From: Euglena gracilis
Taxonomy: Eukaryota; Euglenida; Euglenophyceae; Euglenales
Assembly: GCA_039621445.1 (NCBI GenBank)
Contig: CP154957.1
Location: 28,654,798 to 28,718,797 of the forward strand
Direction: 5' to 3'
Length of the DNA stretch: 64,000 bases
The notes beneath the pieces were generated by a model. It saw only the letters and a program-made list of their open reading frames with translations, had not been told where the DNA came from and made no database searches. A program made the position numbers and the translations under genes. Positions within the stretch are counted from its first letter, which is position 1. Each line of letters starts with the position of its first letter. Positions 40,400 through 51,359 of this stretch are shown piece by piece.

Positions 40400-42060
40400 T
40401 GCGCACCTCATCGGCGAAGTGAACGAATTGTACAAACAAACGTCGGGGCGGTTCGGGTATAAGGAGGGCAGGGGTGTGGCCTTGGCCTCGGCCTTGGCCT
40501 TTGGCGTTTGGTGCCCGGGGGCGCCCCTCGTGTGTGGCCTCGCGCGCCACAGGAGCCTGGTCGGGGGCTGGCGTTGGTCCCCGGGCGGTCTGCTGGCAGG
40601 CCGGCCGCAGGCTCCTGTGGGCGCCTTGGGAGGGGGTGGAACTCCTCCGGGCTCTGGGCAGGGGCCGCTGTCCTGCTGGGTGGCTTGGCAGCCGCGCCGC
40701 GCCGACCTGCAGGCTGGGGGCAGAGCCCGGAGCGTTGAGCCTTTCGGGGGGTGTGCGCTCCCGGCTGGTGGGGGGGGGGGGGGCGGTCCCTTGGGCTCCC
40801 TTGGGTCTTTCTGGTGACTGGGGGGGTCTCTTCGGCTCGCCTCCTTTGCCTGGCCTGGCTGGCTGGGAGGGGGGGGCGTGCCTTTCTCTCCCTTGCGCCT
40901 GCTCGGTACTCCTGTGGCGGTCTGGGGGGGGGGGTGCTCCTTGCGCCCTCTTCGGTTCTCGTTTGGCGCTCTGGGGCTCCGGTTGGTGTGTGCGCCCCTG
41001 GGGGGGGGGCGCTTTTTTTTCTGGGGGCATGGGGGTTCCGCTTTTTTTTTTTAGGTGCCGGGGGGGTCCGGGGGAGCGGAGTTTTTTTTTTTTGCCCGGG
41101 GGGTCCCCCTGGGGTCTTTGCCTTGGTGTGTGGGGGGTCTTTGGTCGTGCTCTCTGGGCCCCTGGGGGGGGGTGCGGCCTTGTTGGTGGCCTCTGGGCCC
41201 CCGGGGGGGGGGGCGGTCTTGGGTTTGTGGCTCTCTGGGCCCCGGGGGGGGGGGTCCTGGTCTCGGTTGCCTCTGGGGCCCACATGGGGGCGGGGGTCGT
41301 GGCGCGGTGGCCCTCGGGGCCCCCCTGGGGGGGGGCCTGGCTCGGTGGCCCTCTGGGGCCTCCTGGGGGGTCTTTGCTCGGTGGTCCTCTGGGGCCTCTC
41401 GGTGGCCCTCTGGGGCCTCTCGGTGGCCCTCTGGGGGGCCCTGGCTCGGTGGCCCTCTGGGGCCTCTCGCCTTGCTGGTGCCCCCTGGGGGGGCTTTGGC
41501 TGTTCGGTGCCCCCTGGGGGGGGGGCTGGCTTCGGTTCCCCCTGGGGGGGCCTGGCTGGCTTCGGTTCCCCCTGGGGGGGGGGTGGCTTCGGTTCCCCCT
41601 TGGGGGGGGGCCTGGCTGGCTTCGGTTCCCCCTGGGGGGGGGGTGGCTTGGCTCGGTGCCCCCTGGGGGGGGGGGGGGGCTTCGGTTCCCCCTGGGGGGC
41701 CTGGCTGGCTTCGGTTCCCCCTGGGGGGGGGGGTGGGTCTGGTTCCCCCGGGGGGGCGTGGCGGGCTTCGGTTCCCCCGGGGGGGGGGGTGGCTGGCTGC
41801 CCTGGCTGGCCCCTGCTGGCTGGGGGCTGGGGGGGGTTGGCTGGCTGCCCTGGCTGTCTGCCTCCCCTCGCTGGCTGGGGGGGGGGGGTGGCTGGCTGGT
41901 GGCCCCCTTGGGCCGCTGGCTTGTCTGTGTGGCCTCCGCCCCCCCGCTCTCTCCCGGCCGTTGTCTTCCCTTGGCCGGCTGGGGGGGGTCTGCTCTGCCC
42001 CTGGCTGCCGCCCGCCTCTGGCTTCCGGCCTTGGGCGTCAGCCTCCTCCTGCCTCCACAG
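40400..42060. repeat. G-run tandem repeat between pol and the 3' LTR
   Basis: About 1.3 kb (densest at 40920-41900) of units such as GGCTTCGGTTCCCCCTGGGG and TCGGTGGCCCTCTGGGGCC, with plus-strand G runs of 6-11. All frames are open through it because stops cannot form, so the long frames on both strands are not called as genes. The minus strand would read GEPKPARPP-type repeats. The spacing of G runs would favour G-quadruplexes in the plus-strand DNA. Confidence 0.85.
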
Positions 42061-42280
42061 TATCAGTGTCAGTGTGAAGGACAGGGGCAGAGACATCCGC
42101 TGCCATCCGTCGGCTCGCCTCCGACGGTGTAGTCTCCACGTACCCAGCCTCCGCCAGCGTCTTGGTCCACGGCGCAGCAGGCACTCTGGCGAATCGGCAG
42201 GCAAGGAACGGCAGCAGCAGCAGCAGCCCCACAAATACAACCCCCGCTACCCAGTACGGTTTGACGCCAGGCTTTTCCAA
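42038..42280 (-). CDS. Small ORF with one predicted membrane segment
   Basis: An 80-codon frame, MEKPGVKPYWVAGVVFVGLL followed by LLLPFLACRF, has one strong hydrophobic stretch of about 20 residues and a charged C-terminus (TEVEAGGG-like end). It lies downstream of the chromodomain and overlaps that frame's tail. An accessory membrane ORF at this place is unusual for a chromovirus. It may be a chance frame in GC-rich DNA. Confidence 0.25.
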   Translation of the reverse strand: MEKPGVKPYWVAGVVFVGLLLLLPFLACRFARVPAAPWTKTLAEAGYVETTPSEASRRMAADVSAPVLHTDTDTVEAGGG

Positions 42281-43526
42281 CCACCCCCGGGGCGGTGGGC
42301 TGGCATGGGTAGCCGTGGGTAGGGGAAAATGGGTGGCCTCCGGGTTGGGGCCGGAAAGGGCCGGGACTCACCAGGCCTGCGTTGGGGGGATTGAGGACGC
42401 AGACACCGGCGGTGGTGCCCTCTCGCCGCCTTGAGGCTGAGGACGGGTCCTGGAGGTGCAACGGGAAGGAGCCATGGGTGGCGAAGGCTCCATCGGGACA
42501 GGGGATGAATGGGGCGCACTGGGTATGGGGGTGCGCTGGCAGGAAATGATGTGAGAGGAACGGGGACGGCGTGGCACAGGCCGGCGGCATGGGGGGGTGC
42601 CGGCCCGTACACACGGGAAGGCCGCAGGCGGAGGGGGCACCGCGTCCCCGCCCGCAGCCGGGAAATGGTTCGGAATGGGCACATACGGAGAATGGGTGAA
42701 CATCGCGGAGGCAGCCACAGCCGCCTGGGGGGCAGCCACACACAGCCTGGGTGGCAGCCACAGCAGCCTGGGAGGCAGCCACAGCCGCCTGGGGGGCAGC
42801 GTGCGGCAGCAAATGAGCGAACGCAGACACGGGCTGCGCACACTCAGCTCCTGTCGATGGACACACCAAGGTTGATACCGCAGCAGAGGGGATCTGGGGA
42901 TCAGCCTCCTGCGACAGCTGGGGAAACGCAGAGACGGAGGGACGGTCGGACGGGTGGTGCACGAAGTGCAGCGGGACGGGCTGGTGCGATGCAGCGGCGG
43001 CGACAGTCCGCGGTGGATCCTGACCCAGCGCTGGCGGTGGATCGCGTGTCGGGACGTGCTGTGCTGCAGGCACCGCTGTGCCCACTGGGGGGTCCGCTGA
43101 CTCCCCTTCCTGGCTGCTTGCCTCCTCGTCCTTCTTGATGTCCTCGTCGGGCCAGACCCACTCCTCGGGTGGGTCTTCCCACTCGGCGTTGTTGATGACC
43201 TCCTGCTCCTGCTTCTTCACCTCCGCGATAATGACCGCCACCTCAGCCGGGTTGCGGTGGAGGTAGTCCAGCAGGTCCACCTTGAGCTTCTTGGACTTGG
43301 CGTACTCGATCATCTGGTGAGAGTAGCGATGGAAGAAATTCTTCAATGGCTCCCACGTGAGAGTCGGGTGGCCCTCCCACTTCACCTCGAACTCCCAGTC
43401 GCCGTCGTCTCGTCTGCGGTGCCGCCGGATCTCCTCCACCGTCCACTCCTCGATGTCCACGTCTTCTTGCGGTCTGGCCTGCCGGTAGACGAACATCTTG
43501 GGCGGGCCCCCACAGCCGCGTGTCAT
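42069..43526 (-). pseudogene. Chromodomain C-terminus of pol plus Pro/Ala-rich tail
   Basis: After the integrase the frame moves by one base near 43510, in a GGGGG/CCC context. The new frame encodes PPKMFVYRQARPQEDVDIEE, WTVEEIRRHRRRDDGDWEFE, VKWEGHPTLTWEPLKNFFHR, an archetypal chromodomain. The three aromatic-type positions (V/Y, W, W/Y) that hold methyl-lysine are broadly conserved. In chromoviruses this domain directs integration to marked chromatin. The rest of the frame to 42069 is Pro/Ala/His/Cys-rich low-complexity sequence, with repeats PPQAAVAA and ATQAVCGCPP encoded by a CAGCCTGGGAGGCAGCCACAG-type minisatellite on the plus strand. Confidence 0.8.
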
Positions 43527-46500
43527 CGCGGTAGGCCTTCAGCTGGCAGCGGTGGGCCTCTTGGCGGCGGCCCTCCTCCAGCTCCAGCTCGTACGAGTGC
43601 TCGCCACGGCGCGCGGTGACCCGGGCTGGGCCAAGCCAGTAGCTCTCGAGCTTCTGGCCCGGCCGTCTCGGAGGCCGGAGGTACCAGACCAAGTCTCCCT
43701 TGGCGAACTCCTCGAGGTCCTTCCTGCTCCGGTTCTTCTGGTCCGCTTGCCGCTTGTGGAGGTCGTTGAGGACGTCGGCGACCTTCTGGTCCACGGCCTT
43801 CTGTCTCTCGAAGAACGACACGGCATCCTCCACCATGACCGGGGCCTTGTATGGTACGCCACCAGTCCACCGATGCCGTCCATACAGCACCTCGTACGGG
43901 CTCAGGCCGTGCTGCGCCTTGGAGTCGTTCAGCTTCTGCACTGCCCTGGGCAGGGACTCCACCCAGGTGATCGGGGCCTCGGCCTTCTCGCTCCGGATCC
44001 GCTTCTGCAACTGCGCACCGAGGGACTCCGCCCGCCCGTTCGCCGCGTGGTGGTACGCCTGGGCGTAGGCGTGGCGGATCCCGTGCAGGCCGCACATGCT
44101 GCGCCACCACGCGCCAGCAAAATGCGGCCCGCGATCACTCGTGATCACGCTGGGCAGCCCGTGCGGCGACCACCACCCCCGGTACATCGCCTTGGCCACG
44201 GTGGCGGCGGTGAGGCCGCGCGTGTGGTGGGCCGTGGCCACGACCCACCCACTGTGGCGATCGACGCAGGCGGCGAACACGTTGTACAGCTGCCCCTCGA
44301 AGTCCACCTCCGGCATCACGAAGAGGTCGATGGCCACCGACGCCATGATGTACGGCGGGACGGGCGTCGGGCAGACCTTCAGCCGCAGCGGCTGGTGCGG
44401 GTGCTCGGTGGCCTGGCACACCGGGCACGTCCGCTGCAGCCCGCTGGCCACCTTCGCCGCCTCCATCCGGTCCGCGAAGACGTAGGTGCGCTCGGCCTCC
44501 TCCACCAGCCGGTCCCCGCCCACATGGCCGGAGACCGAGTGCTGCTCCCTCAGCACCTCCGCCACCAGCTCGACCCGCACACACCCCCTCCCCGCCGAGA
44601 CGAGCCGCCCATCCACCAGCTGGAACCCGCTGGGCCAGCCCGGGCCGTTGTGGGCCTGGTCCCAGACGGGCTTCCAGCGCGGGCACACCGCATACGCCTT
44701 GCTCCAGTCCATGTCGAAGACGTTGATGTCCAGGTCAGGCTGCGGGGGCACGGGATCAGCGGTTGACGGCACACCCGCCGAGGGCACTGCAGACGGGACC
44801 GACGCGGCCGGTGACGGCACACCGGCCGCGGACGCTGGGACGGGCATGACCGGTGATGACACCCCGGCTGTGGGCGCTGCGGACGGTGCGATGGACTGCG
44901 GTGCGGTGGACTGCGGTGCTGGTGATGGGACTGGCGATGGCGCGTTGGATGATGGTGCTGGCACGGACGCTGGTGATGCGATGCACGACGCAGACGGTGG
45001 GACTGCCGCAGACAATGCCGACGGTGGGACTGCTGCGGCCGCGGGGGACGAGGCTGACGGGTGCATCTCGCGTGGGTGCTCGGACCGCGTACCGTGCGGG
45101 GCGTCTGCTGGGGCGTCTCGGGCGTTGCGCTGCGTGTCGAGGCGGCTGCGCGTGGTGACGGCGATGTGGGACGCTGACGGGACCGCGGCGAACGACTGGA
45201 GCGGGATCAGCTGGATGACGGCCAGCTCTCTCCCCTCCTTCAGGGTTGACCTCTCCACCTGTTCCGCCTTGGTCTCCTCGTCCTCGGGATGCACCGCCTT
45301 CGGGGTGGACTTCTCGCGCAGCTTCTCCTCCAGGATGTGGGCCTTCATCTCCTTCGTGTCGGCCTCGGTGCCGTGCCACGAGGTGTCGCGCCAGCCTTGT
45401 GAGGCCGGGTAGGCCCAGCGGGACATGGCATCACCCACCACGTTGGTCTCGCCGGGGACGTGCACCACGGTGATGCGGAACTCGTTGAGCTTCGCATGCC
45501 ATCTGGCCCGCCTCCCCTGCGGGCCCACTCCGGCGACGTACTCCTTGTACCACGACTCCAGGCTGCGGTGGTCGGTCAGGACGAGGATCTCGTTGTCCAG
45601 CAGGAAGCCCGCCCACTTGTCGAGGGCGGCCACCACGGCATACGTCTCCTTGTCCCGGACATCCCACCGAAGGCGCTGCCCCTCGGTGAGCTTCCGGGAC
45701 ATGAAGGCCACCGGGACGGAGGCCCCCGGCCGCAGGTCCTCCACCCGCGGCACGCCGTCGATGTTCGGGAACTGCTCCAGCACCGCTCCGATGGCGTAGT
45801 CCGACGCGTCGGTGCGCAGGACGAACGGCTTGGCTGGATCGATGTGGTACAGCTCCAGGTCGGCGACGAGGGCCTTCTTCAGCTTGTCGAACGCCTCCTT
45901 CTCCTGCTCCGTCCACACCACTGGGTGCTTGGATCCCGCCTTGGTCAGCTCCCTCGGCAACTTCAGCTTCTCCTGCAACGGCGCCGCCAGCTCCGCGTAG
46001 AGTCTCACGTAGCCCGCATAGTAATTGCAGACGCCGAGAAACGCGCGGAGACTGCTGACCGTCGGCGGCAAGCTGCCAGTGCTGCACCGCCGACAGTTTG
46101 CCTGGGGCAGGCGCCCTCCTGCCGTGCCCCAGGACATGCCCCACGAACTCGACCTGCCTCATGAAGAGCTTGACCTTGCGGCTGTCGCTGACCCATCTGT
46201 CCTTCTCCAAGGCCAGCAACGTCTCACGGACGTCTCGGGCATGCTTCTGGTAGAACTCCTCGTCCGTCTCCTCCGCTCCCTGCCGCGTACTGACGATGAT
46301 GTCGTCGAAGTACGGGCGGGAGTGCGCCTTCACCGCCGCGCAGGTGGCGTCGATGTCCCGCTGCAGGAGGGCGGGCCCGACGTTGATCCCCTGCGGGACC
46401 ACACGCCACTGCCACAGCCCCCCCGGCAGCTGGACGTTCGTCACCGGTCGGCTCTCCTCCGCCAAGGCCACCTGGTGGAACGCGTCCCGCAAGTCGATGG

Positions 46501-47640
46501 TGCTGAAGAGGGTACACTTCGCCTGCTCCGCCACGATCTCCTCCGTCAAGGGCAAGGGGTAGCTGTCCGCCATGATCTGCAGGTTCGTCACCGCGTAGTC
46601 ACACACCATCCTCCACTTCCCGTTCTTCTTCCGAATCGGGAAGGCCGCCGCCCGCCACGGGCCGCGGCCCGGCTCCACCTTCCGGTCGCGGCGGCACTCC
46701 TCCTCCTCCATCTCCCGCAGCGCCTCCAGCCGCTCGCCCTTCAGGTGGATCACCCTCCCCACCACCGGCTGGGCGTTTGGCTTGAGGCGCAGCACCGCCA
46801 TCCCGTGCTGGCCTCGGGGCGGCGGATCGGGGTGGACGCGGTCGCAGAAGACGCGGCCCTCGAACTCCTTGAGCATCTCGGCGCGCAGCTGGACGGCCAG
46901 CGGATGCTGCTCCTCCGCCTCGGCCGTGACCACCCCACGGACTTCCTTCGCCTCCTTGGCCGCGTCGATCAGCACCTTGGCCACCATTGCCTCCTCCTCG
47001 GCGTCCAGGGCCTCGTCCTCCTCGTCTCCGTCGGGGCCGTTGACCCCGACGGTGAGCCTCATCTTCCTCACCTCGGCCTCCATCTCCTCCTCCACTTCGG
47101 ACGGCGTGCGGGGCAACGGCGACGGGCTGCGTGCTCGGACGGTCGCGTGGGTGCGTGTGCTTAGCGCTGCGATCTCGCTTGCTTCGGTGCCGGCGATGAC
47201 CCATCGGGGGTCGTCGTGGAGCTGGAGCGCATCCCGCCAGGGTTGCACATCCAGCCTGTGCTCCTTCAGCCAGGGGTAACCCAGAATCAGGTCACACCCT
47301 ATATCACCGTCATGGACGGTGATCTGGCTGTGCCACCTCTTCACTCCTCCACTCCTCTCTCCTTCGCTCCTCGCGTTGAACACCAGGAGGACGTCCGCCT
47401 CGTTGCTGCCGCCCGCCAGCAGGTCGCCGTTCACGGTCCGCAGCAGCAGCGGCCGCTCGCTGCGGCGGAAACATCCGTTCGGGAACAAGTCCCGACGGAT
47501 CAGCGATGTCTGCGCCCCCGTGTCGATGAGGGCCTTCGCCTTCTCCTCCCGGCCGTCGATCTCGATGACCACATCCAGCATCAGCTGGTAGCTGCCGCCC
47601 CGCCTCTCCATGCGGCCCACCTGGAAGGGCCGGCTGGGGC
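43243..47640 (-). pseudogene. pol: protease, reverse transcriptase, RNase H, integrase
   Basis: Reading down the minus strand: aspartic protease (ALIDTGAQTSLIRRDLF, near 47518) and a charged spacer. Next is the reverse transcriptase (FPIRKKNGKWRMVCDYAVTN, TIDLRDAFHQVAL, and RPYFDDIIVS at 46291-46320). Near 46074 an extra T shifts the frame. The next frame gives the RT thumb and Ty3-type RNase H (VLRTDASDYAIGAVLEQ, LTDHRSLESW). Then follows the integrase: zinc binding H-x-H/C-x-x-C (HVGG, CPVCQATEH) and a D,D,E core (VAIDLFVMP, VITSDRGPHFAG, AANGRAESL). A GPY/F-like segment (YWLGPARVTARRGEHSYELE) closes it. All catalytic residues are present. Together these enzymes copy the RNA and insert the cDNA. 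Confidence 0.9.
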
Positions 47641-47939
47641 GGTACTGCCACGGACGGACGGTGACCTTGTGGACCTTCCGCGGGGGGTGGGGCTCGTCGG
47701 CGGCGGTGGTGACGGGCTCGGCGGGTGGATCGTTGTGCGGCTCGGCGGGGGGGCACGATGCTTGGCGGGTGCACGATGGCGGTCGTTGGCGCGGGGCTTG
47801 GGACAGCGCCGCTGCTTGCGGGGGCAGCGCCGTCCGGCTTGGTGGTGCGGTGGCGGACGCGGGTGCGGGTGCGGGTGCCGGCGACGGCGGTATCGCGCTG
47901 GGCGGCACGGCTGCTTGGCGGGTTGGTGGGGTGCGCTCG

Positions 47940-48560
47940 CACAGGTATCGGACTACACCTTCGGGAATGCGATACGCCTGCTCTCGGGTGCCGCGCTGCT
48001 GGGATGCCCCACCCAGCTGCCGTCGATGATGTCGTCGTCCATCTTGCTCCTCCACGATGTTCTCGCACTGGCCGTCGCACACGATGTCCTGCATGGGGGC
48101 CATGGAGTCCGCGATCCAGAAGCGTGTGGGCTTGCGATAGCCCCACGCCTCGAACATGCAGTAGTCCACATCGACGTACTGCATGTCCTCCACGACCTTG
48201 CGGTGGCGGAGTTTCCCATAGCGGGGATTCTCCAGCCACCACAGGGACGGCCGCAGGTAGGCGATGATCTCCTTCGTCTTGCGGACCAGGAAGTCGGCCT
48301 TCCGCAGCCGCCGCCTCCGGGTCGTCATCGCGCTGGAGTACTCGGTGCACGGCGGCGAGGCGGCGACCAGCTCGAAGTCGCCGGGCCAGTACTCCTCCCA
48401 GTACCCGCCAGCGCCGCACGTCCACCGTCTTGTCCGCCTTCCACCGCGGGTCGGCATCCACCGAGATGACGGAGTAGCCGAGCTTCTCCAGCGCCCGCTT
48501 CACCGAACCCGTTCCGGAGAACAGGTCCAGTGCCCACCTCTTTGGCGTCGAGGTTGTCGG
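47940..48560 (-). pseudogene. Cytosine-C5 DNA methyltransferase-like domain within pol
   Basis: Minus-strand residues RWALDLFSGTGSVKRALEKL carry the SAM-binding motif I. VISVDADPRWKADKTVDVRR gives the acidic motif II/III region. FELVAASPPCTEYSSAMTTR carries the catalytic Pro-Cys of motif IV. LRPSLWWLENPRYGKL matches the ENV-type motif VI, and AYRIPEGVVRYLCE resembles the closing motif. No large target-recognition domain is present, so this is a compact enzyme of the type seen in some viruses and retroelements. One extra G at about 48412 breaks the frame between RRW and YWEEYWPG. It sits directly before the protease in the polyprotein. DNA methyltransferases captured by retrotransposons are known, as I recall, from dinoflagellates and charophyte algae. 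Activity is unproven, and an adenine-methylating relative cannot be fully excluded. Confidence 0.75.
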
Positions 48561-49024
48561 TGACGATGCGGCCGGCTTCGGTGCCGCCCGGGAGGACGGT
48601 GCGCTCTGCGGGGGGAGCGGGGCGCTGGTTGCTGCGGGTGCGGAGCGTGGTGCCGCTGACGGCGCGCTGCTGACGGCGGGGGCAGCGTCGTCCGGCTTGG
48701 TGCGGACTGGCGCGGTGCTCGCTCCTGCTGCTGCCGGGCTGGGGGCGTCGCGGTGGCACGATGATCCTGCGTAGACGATTGCACGGACGCTGCTGGCTTG
48801 GCGGGGGGCGAGGACTGCGCAGACGAGACCGGTCGCGCCGCAGACGATTGCTCGGAACGACGGGACTTCTTCTGTAGCACGGACCAGTAGTTGTTTGTCG
48901 AAATCTGATGGGCCCCGCCTTGACCGTGTGCTTCAGGGCACGGTCTCTCCCCTCCTTGGGAGATTTGGGGCTTGCTGGGTCTGGGGGGCGTGCGGGGCTC
49001 TTGGGTGATTGCCCGCACGCTCAC
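48500..49024 (-). CDS. Linker reading frame between gag and methyltransferase
   Basis: A 174-codon frame starts MSVRAITQEP just after the gag stop and is rich in Pro, Gln, Ser and Arg. It includes HQISTNNYWSVLQKKSRRSE. It runs in a different frame into the DNA that encodes the methyltransferase motif I, so a further frame change must lie near 48550-48600. It is probably the N-terminal extension of pol. No domain is recognised. Confidence 0.4.
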   Translation of the reverse strand: MSVRAITQEPRTPPRPSKPQISQGGERPCPEAHGQGGAHQISTNNYWSVLQKKSRRSEQSSAARPVSSAQSSPPAKPAASVQSSTQDHRATATPPARQQQERAPRQSAPSRTTLPPPSAARRQRHHAPHPQQPAPRSPRRAHRPPGRHRSRPHRHRQPRRQRGGHWTCSPERVR

Positions 49025-49084
49025 GCTGGCGTTGGGATTTGACGGCCGGCCCAGACCCCCATCCCTGGGGCCTGGGCGGCCCCG

Positions 49085-51302
49085 TCACTCATGATACTGA
49101 TCCTGGACGGCCGAGACGTTGCTCTTGCCGTCCTTGCCTTTGCCCTTGGACTTTCCTTTTCCTTGATCTCCTTTGGCTCCACCCTTCGCCTTGCCTTTTC
49201 CTTTGCCTTCATCTTGTCTTGGGGCATTCGATGTCCACTGCTCGCCTTGGTACCCACCACCTTTTCCTTTTCCTTCATTTCCTTGCCATGCACTCGATGA
49301 CCACTGCTCGGCTTGGTATCCACCCTTTCCTTTTCCTTCTTCACTCGTCCATGGGCTCGATGACCACTGCTCCGGGTACCCACGTCCCCCTTGGCCTTGT
49401 CCCTTGCCTTGGGGCGTGGGCACCGGCGGCGTCGGTGGACGTGGTTGCTGCGCTTGCTTCTCCTTCTTCGGCGGCACGTTCGTCTTCTCCACCTCCTGGA
49501 TGTACGGCTCCTCGGTGGTGTCGTCGACCTCCACGTCCCGCTGCCACCGTGGTACCGGCCGCTTCTCCGGGATCTCCTTCTCCTTCTCGGGGGCCATCTT
49601 CGCCTCCATCCGCAGCCATCTCACCATGAGGTTGTGGATGTCCTTCGCCGGTAGGTCGCACGAGTCGGCCGTCACCGTGACGATGCTGCCGCCCTCGAGC
49701 CGCTGGCGGTCGTACACGGCCTTCACCAGGGTGCGGTGCTCGTCGCCCACTGGCACCACCACGAAGCGGCGCCCCGCCTTCCGCACCGAGGCGGGGGCCA
49801 CCGTGGTCTCTTGCTTGATCATCTCCTTCACCTCCTCCACCGTCGTGTCCATCGGCAGGCCCTCCAGCACGATGGACCGGTGGTCCACCCGCTTGTCCTC
49901 CTCCTGCGCCACCTTCCGGCGCCAGGGGTGGAGGGGCATGGCCTCCACGAGGAGCTTCCCCAGCTCCTCCTCCTCCATGCCCACCTGCCTCGCCATGGAC
50001 GCCATCTGCGCGTAGTACTCCCTCCAGGACTTCTCGGTCAGCTTCCCGCTCGTCACCAGCTTCAGCTTCCTCATTCGCCGCCGCAGGACCTCCTTGTCCT
50101 CGCCGCCGTTCGCCAGGTCCACCTCCGCGAACAGCACGGCATACTCCACCTCTCCTTTGGTCTCGATCTCCTCGTCCAGCATCAGCACCGTGGCCTCGTC
50201 CAAAGCCGCGCGGAACATGGCGAGGCGCTGAGCTGACGTGATGGACGGCCACGCCTGCTCGAGTTCCCGAAGGAACAGGAGCCCACCGCCTCCGACACTG
50301 CGGCCAGTCCTCCGGATGCCCGGAGAACCGGCCCGGGTGGAGGCCGATGACGGAGTCCACCAGCGGCGCCGGGAGGAAGTGCAGGGCCGCTGGCTGGGCC
50401 TGCACCGGGGCGATGCGGACCTCTCGCACCGCGGACGCGCTGGCGACGGGGACGGCGGACGGCGTGGTCAGGCGGGCGATGGAGAGGGACGGCACCCCGC
50501 CCCCTCCCGCCGCGGCCTGCTTCCGGACCAGCCGGAGAGCTGGTCGGAGGGTGGACGACGGCTTCTCCTGCACCATGGACTCCTCCTGCATGGGCTTCTC
50601 CATCTGGACCGTTCTCACCTCTGGCACTGGTTGCTGCCGGGCCACCGGCACCGGCTGCTGCTCGGCCGGGGGTGGCGGAGCCTTGGCGGGCATGGCCGGC
50701 ACCGCCTTGGCTTGGGAGGATACGATCACCTTCGAGACGATCTGGTCCAGCCGCTGCACGGCTATCACCACGGCTTGCGTCTGGACGTTCACCTTCTGCA
50801 CTTCGGTCTCCACCACCCGGATCTTGTCTCCGGGGCTGTCCGCGGCGAGCCGTTGCACGGCCACGGTCAGCCCTTGGGCTTGGGCTCCCACCTTCTGGAT
50901 CTCCGTCTCCACCTTCTGGATCCTCCCCACGATCAGCGGCGGCAGCTCAGCGGCCTTTGGCTCCTTGGCCGCGGCTGCCTCCACCTTGGTGGTGAGGGAG
51001 GACACCTGCACCACCAGGAACTTGACCTGCTCCTTCAGCCAGGCGTTCTCGGCCTGCTGATACTGCAGCTGCTCCACCAGGCGCGGCGTCACCTCCACCG
51101 CCTTGCCCTGCGCCACCGCAGTCGCCTCCACCTTGGCGGTGAAGGCGGACATCTGCACCTCGACGGCGTTGAGCTTCCCCTGCAGCTGGACGTTCTCGGC
51201 CCGCTGCCGCTCCTTCTCTTGCAGCAGCTCCTGCACGGCGGCCTTGAGGTGCGCCACCTCCACCAGCTCGGCTAGTCCACTCGTCGGTACGCCGCTCTTC
51301 AC
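49085..51302 (-). pseudogene. gag, one single-base frame break
   Basis: The first part (from the Met at 51302) is a long coiled coil (LKAAVQELLQEKERQRAENV, LVEQLQYQQAENAWLKEQVK), followed by an Ala/Pro/Val linker. Then comes the retroviral-type segment GRFSGHPEDWPQ. Near 50290 the frame moves by one base. The next frame carries FLRELEQAWPSITSAQRLAM, FRAALDEATVLMLDEEIE and a capsid-like helical region. The C-terminus is Gly/Lys-rich with repeated EQWSSS and GKGKGG units, likely RNA-binding in place of a CCHC knuckle, ending VSAVQDQYHE and a stop at 49085. It would form the particle shell and bind genomic RNA. The break coincides with a GGTGGG context with one extra G. Confidence 0.7.
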
Positions 51303-51359
51303 CCTCCCCGCCTTTCCCTTCGCGTCACCGGCTGATGGCCCACCTTGCGATGAAGCGGC

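Noticed and set aside
40474-42132. Very long open frames on the plus strand (and 610 codons on the minus strand) in the G-run block
   Set aside because: All frames are open because the repeat lacks stop-forming triplets. The predicted proteins are only Gly/Trp/Leu or Pro/Gly/Glu repeats. Called as a tandem repeat.
43498-44766. Plus-strand frame of 422 codons across the integrase region, and similar long plus frames at 46025-47164 and 47216-48469
   Set aside because: These are antisense shadows of the GC-rich pol frame. The minus strand there carries all recognised RT, RNase H and integrase motifs.
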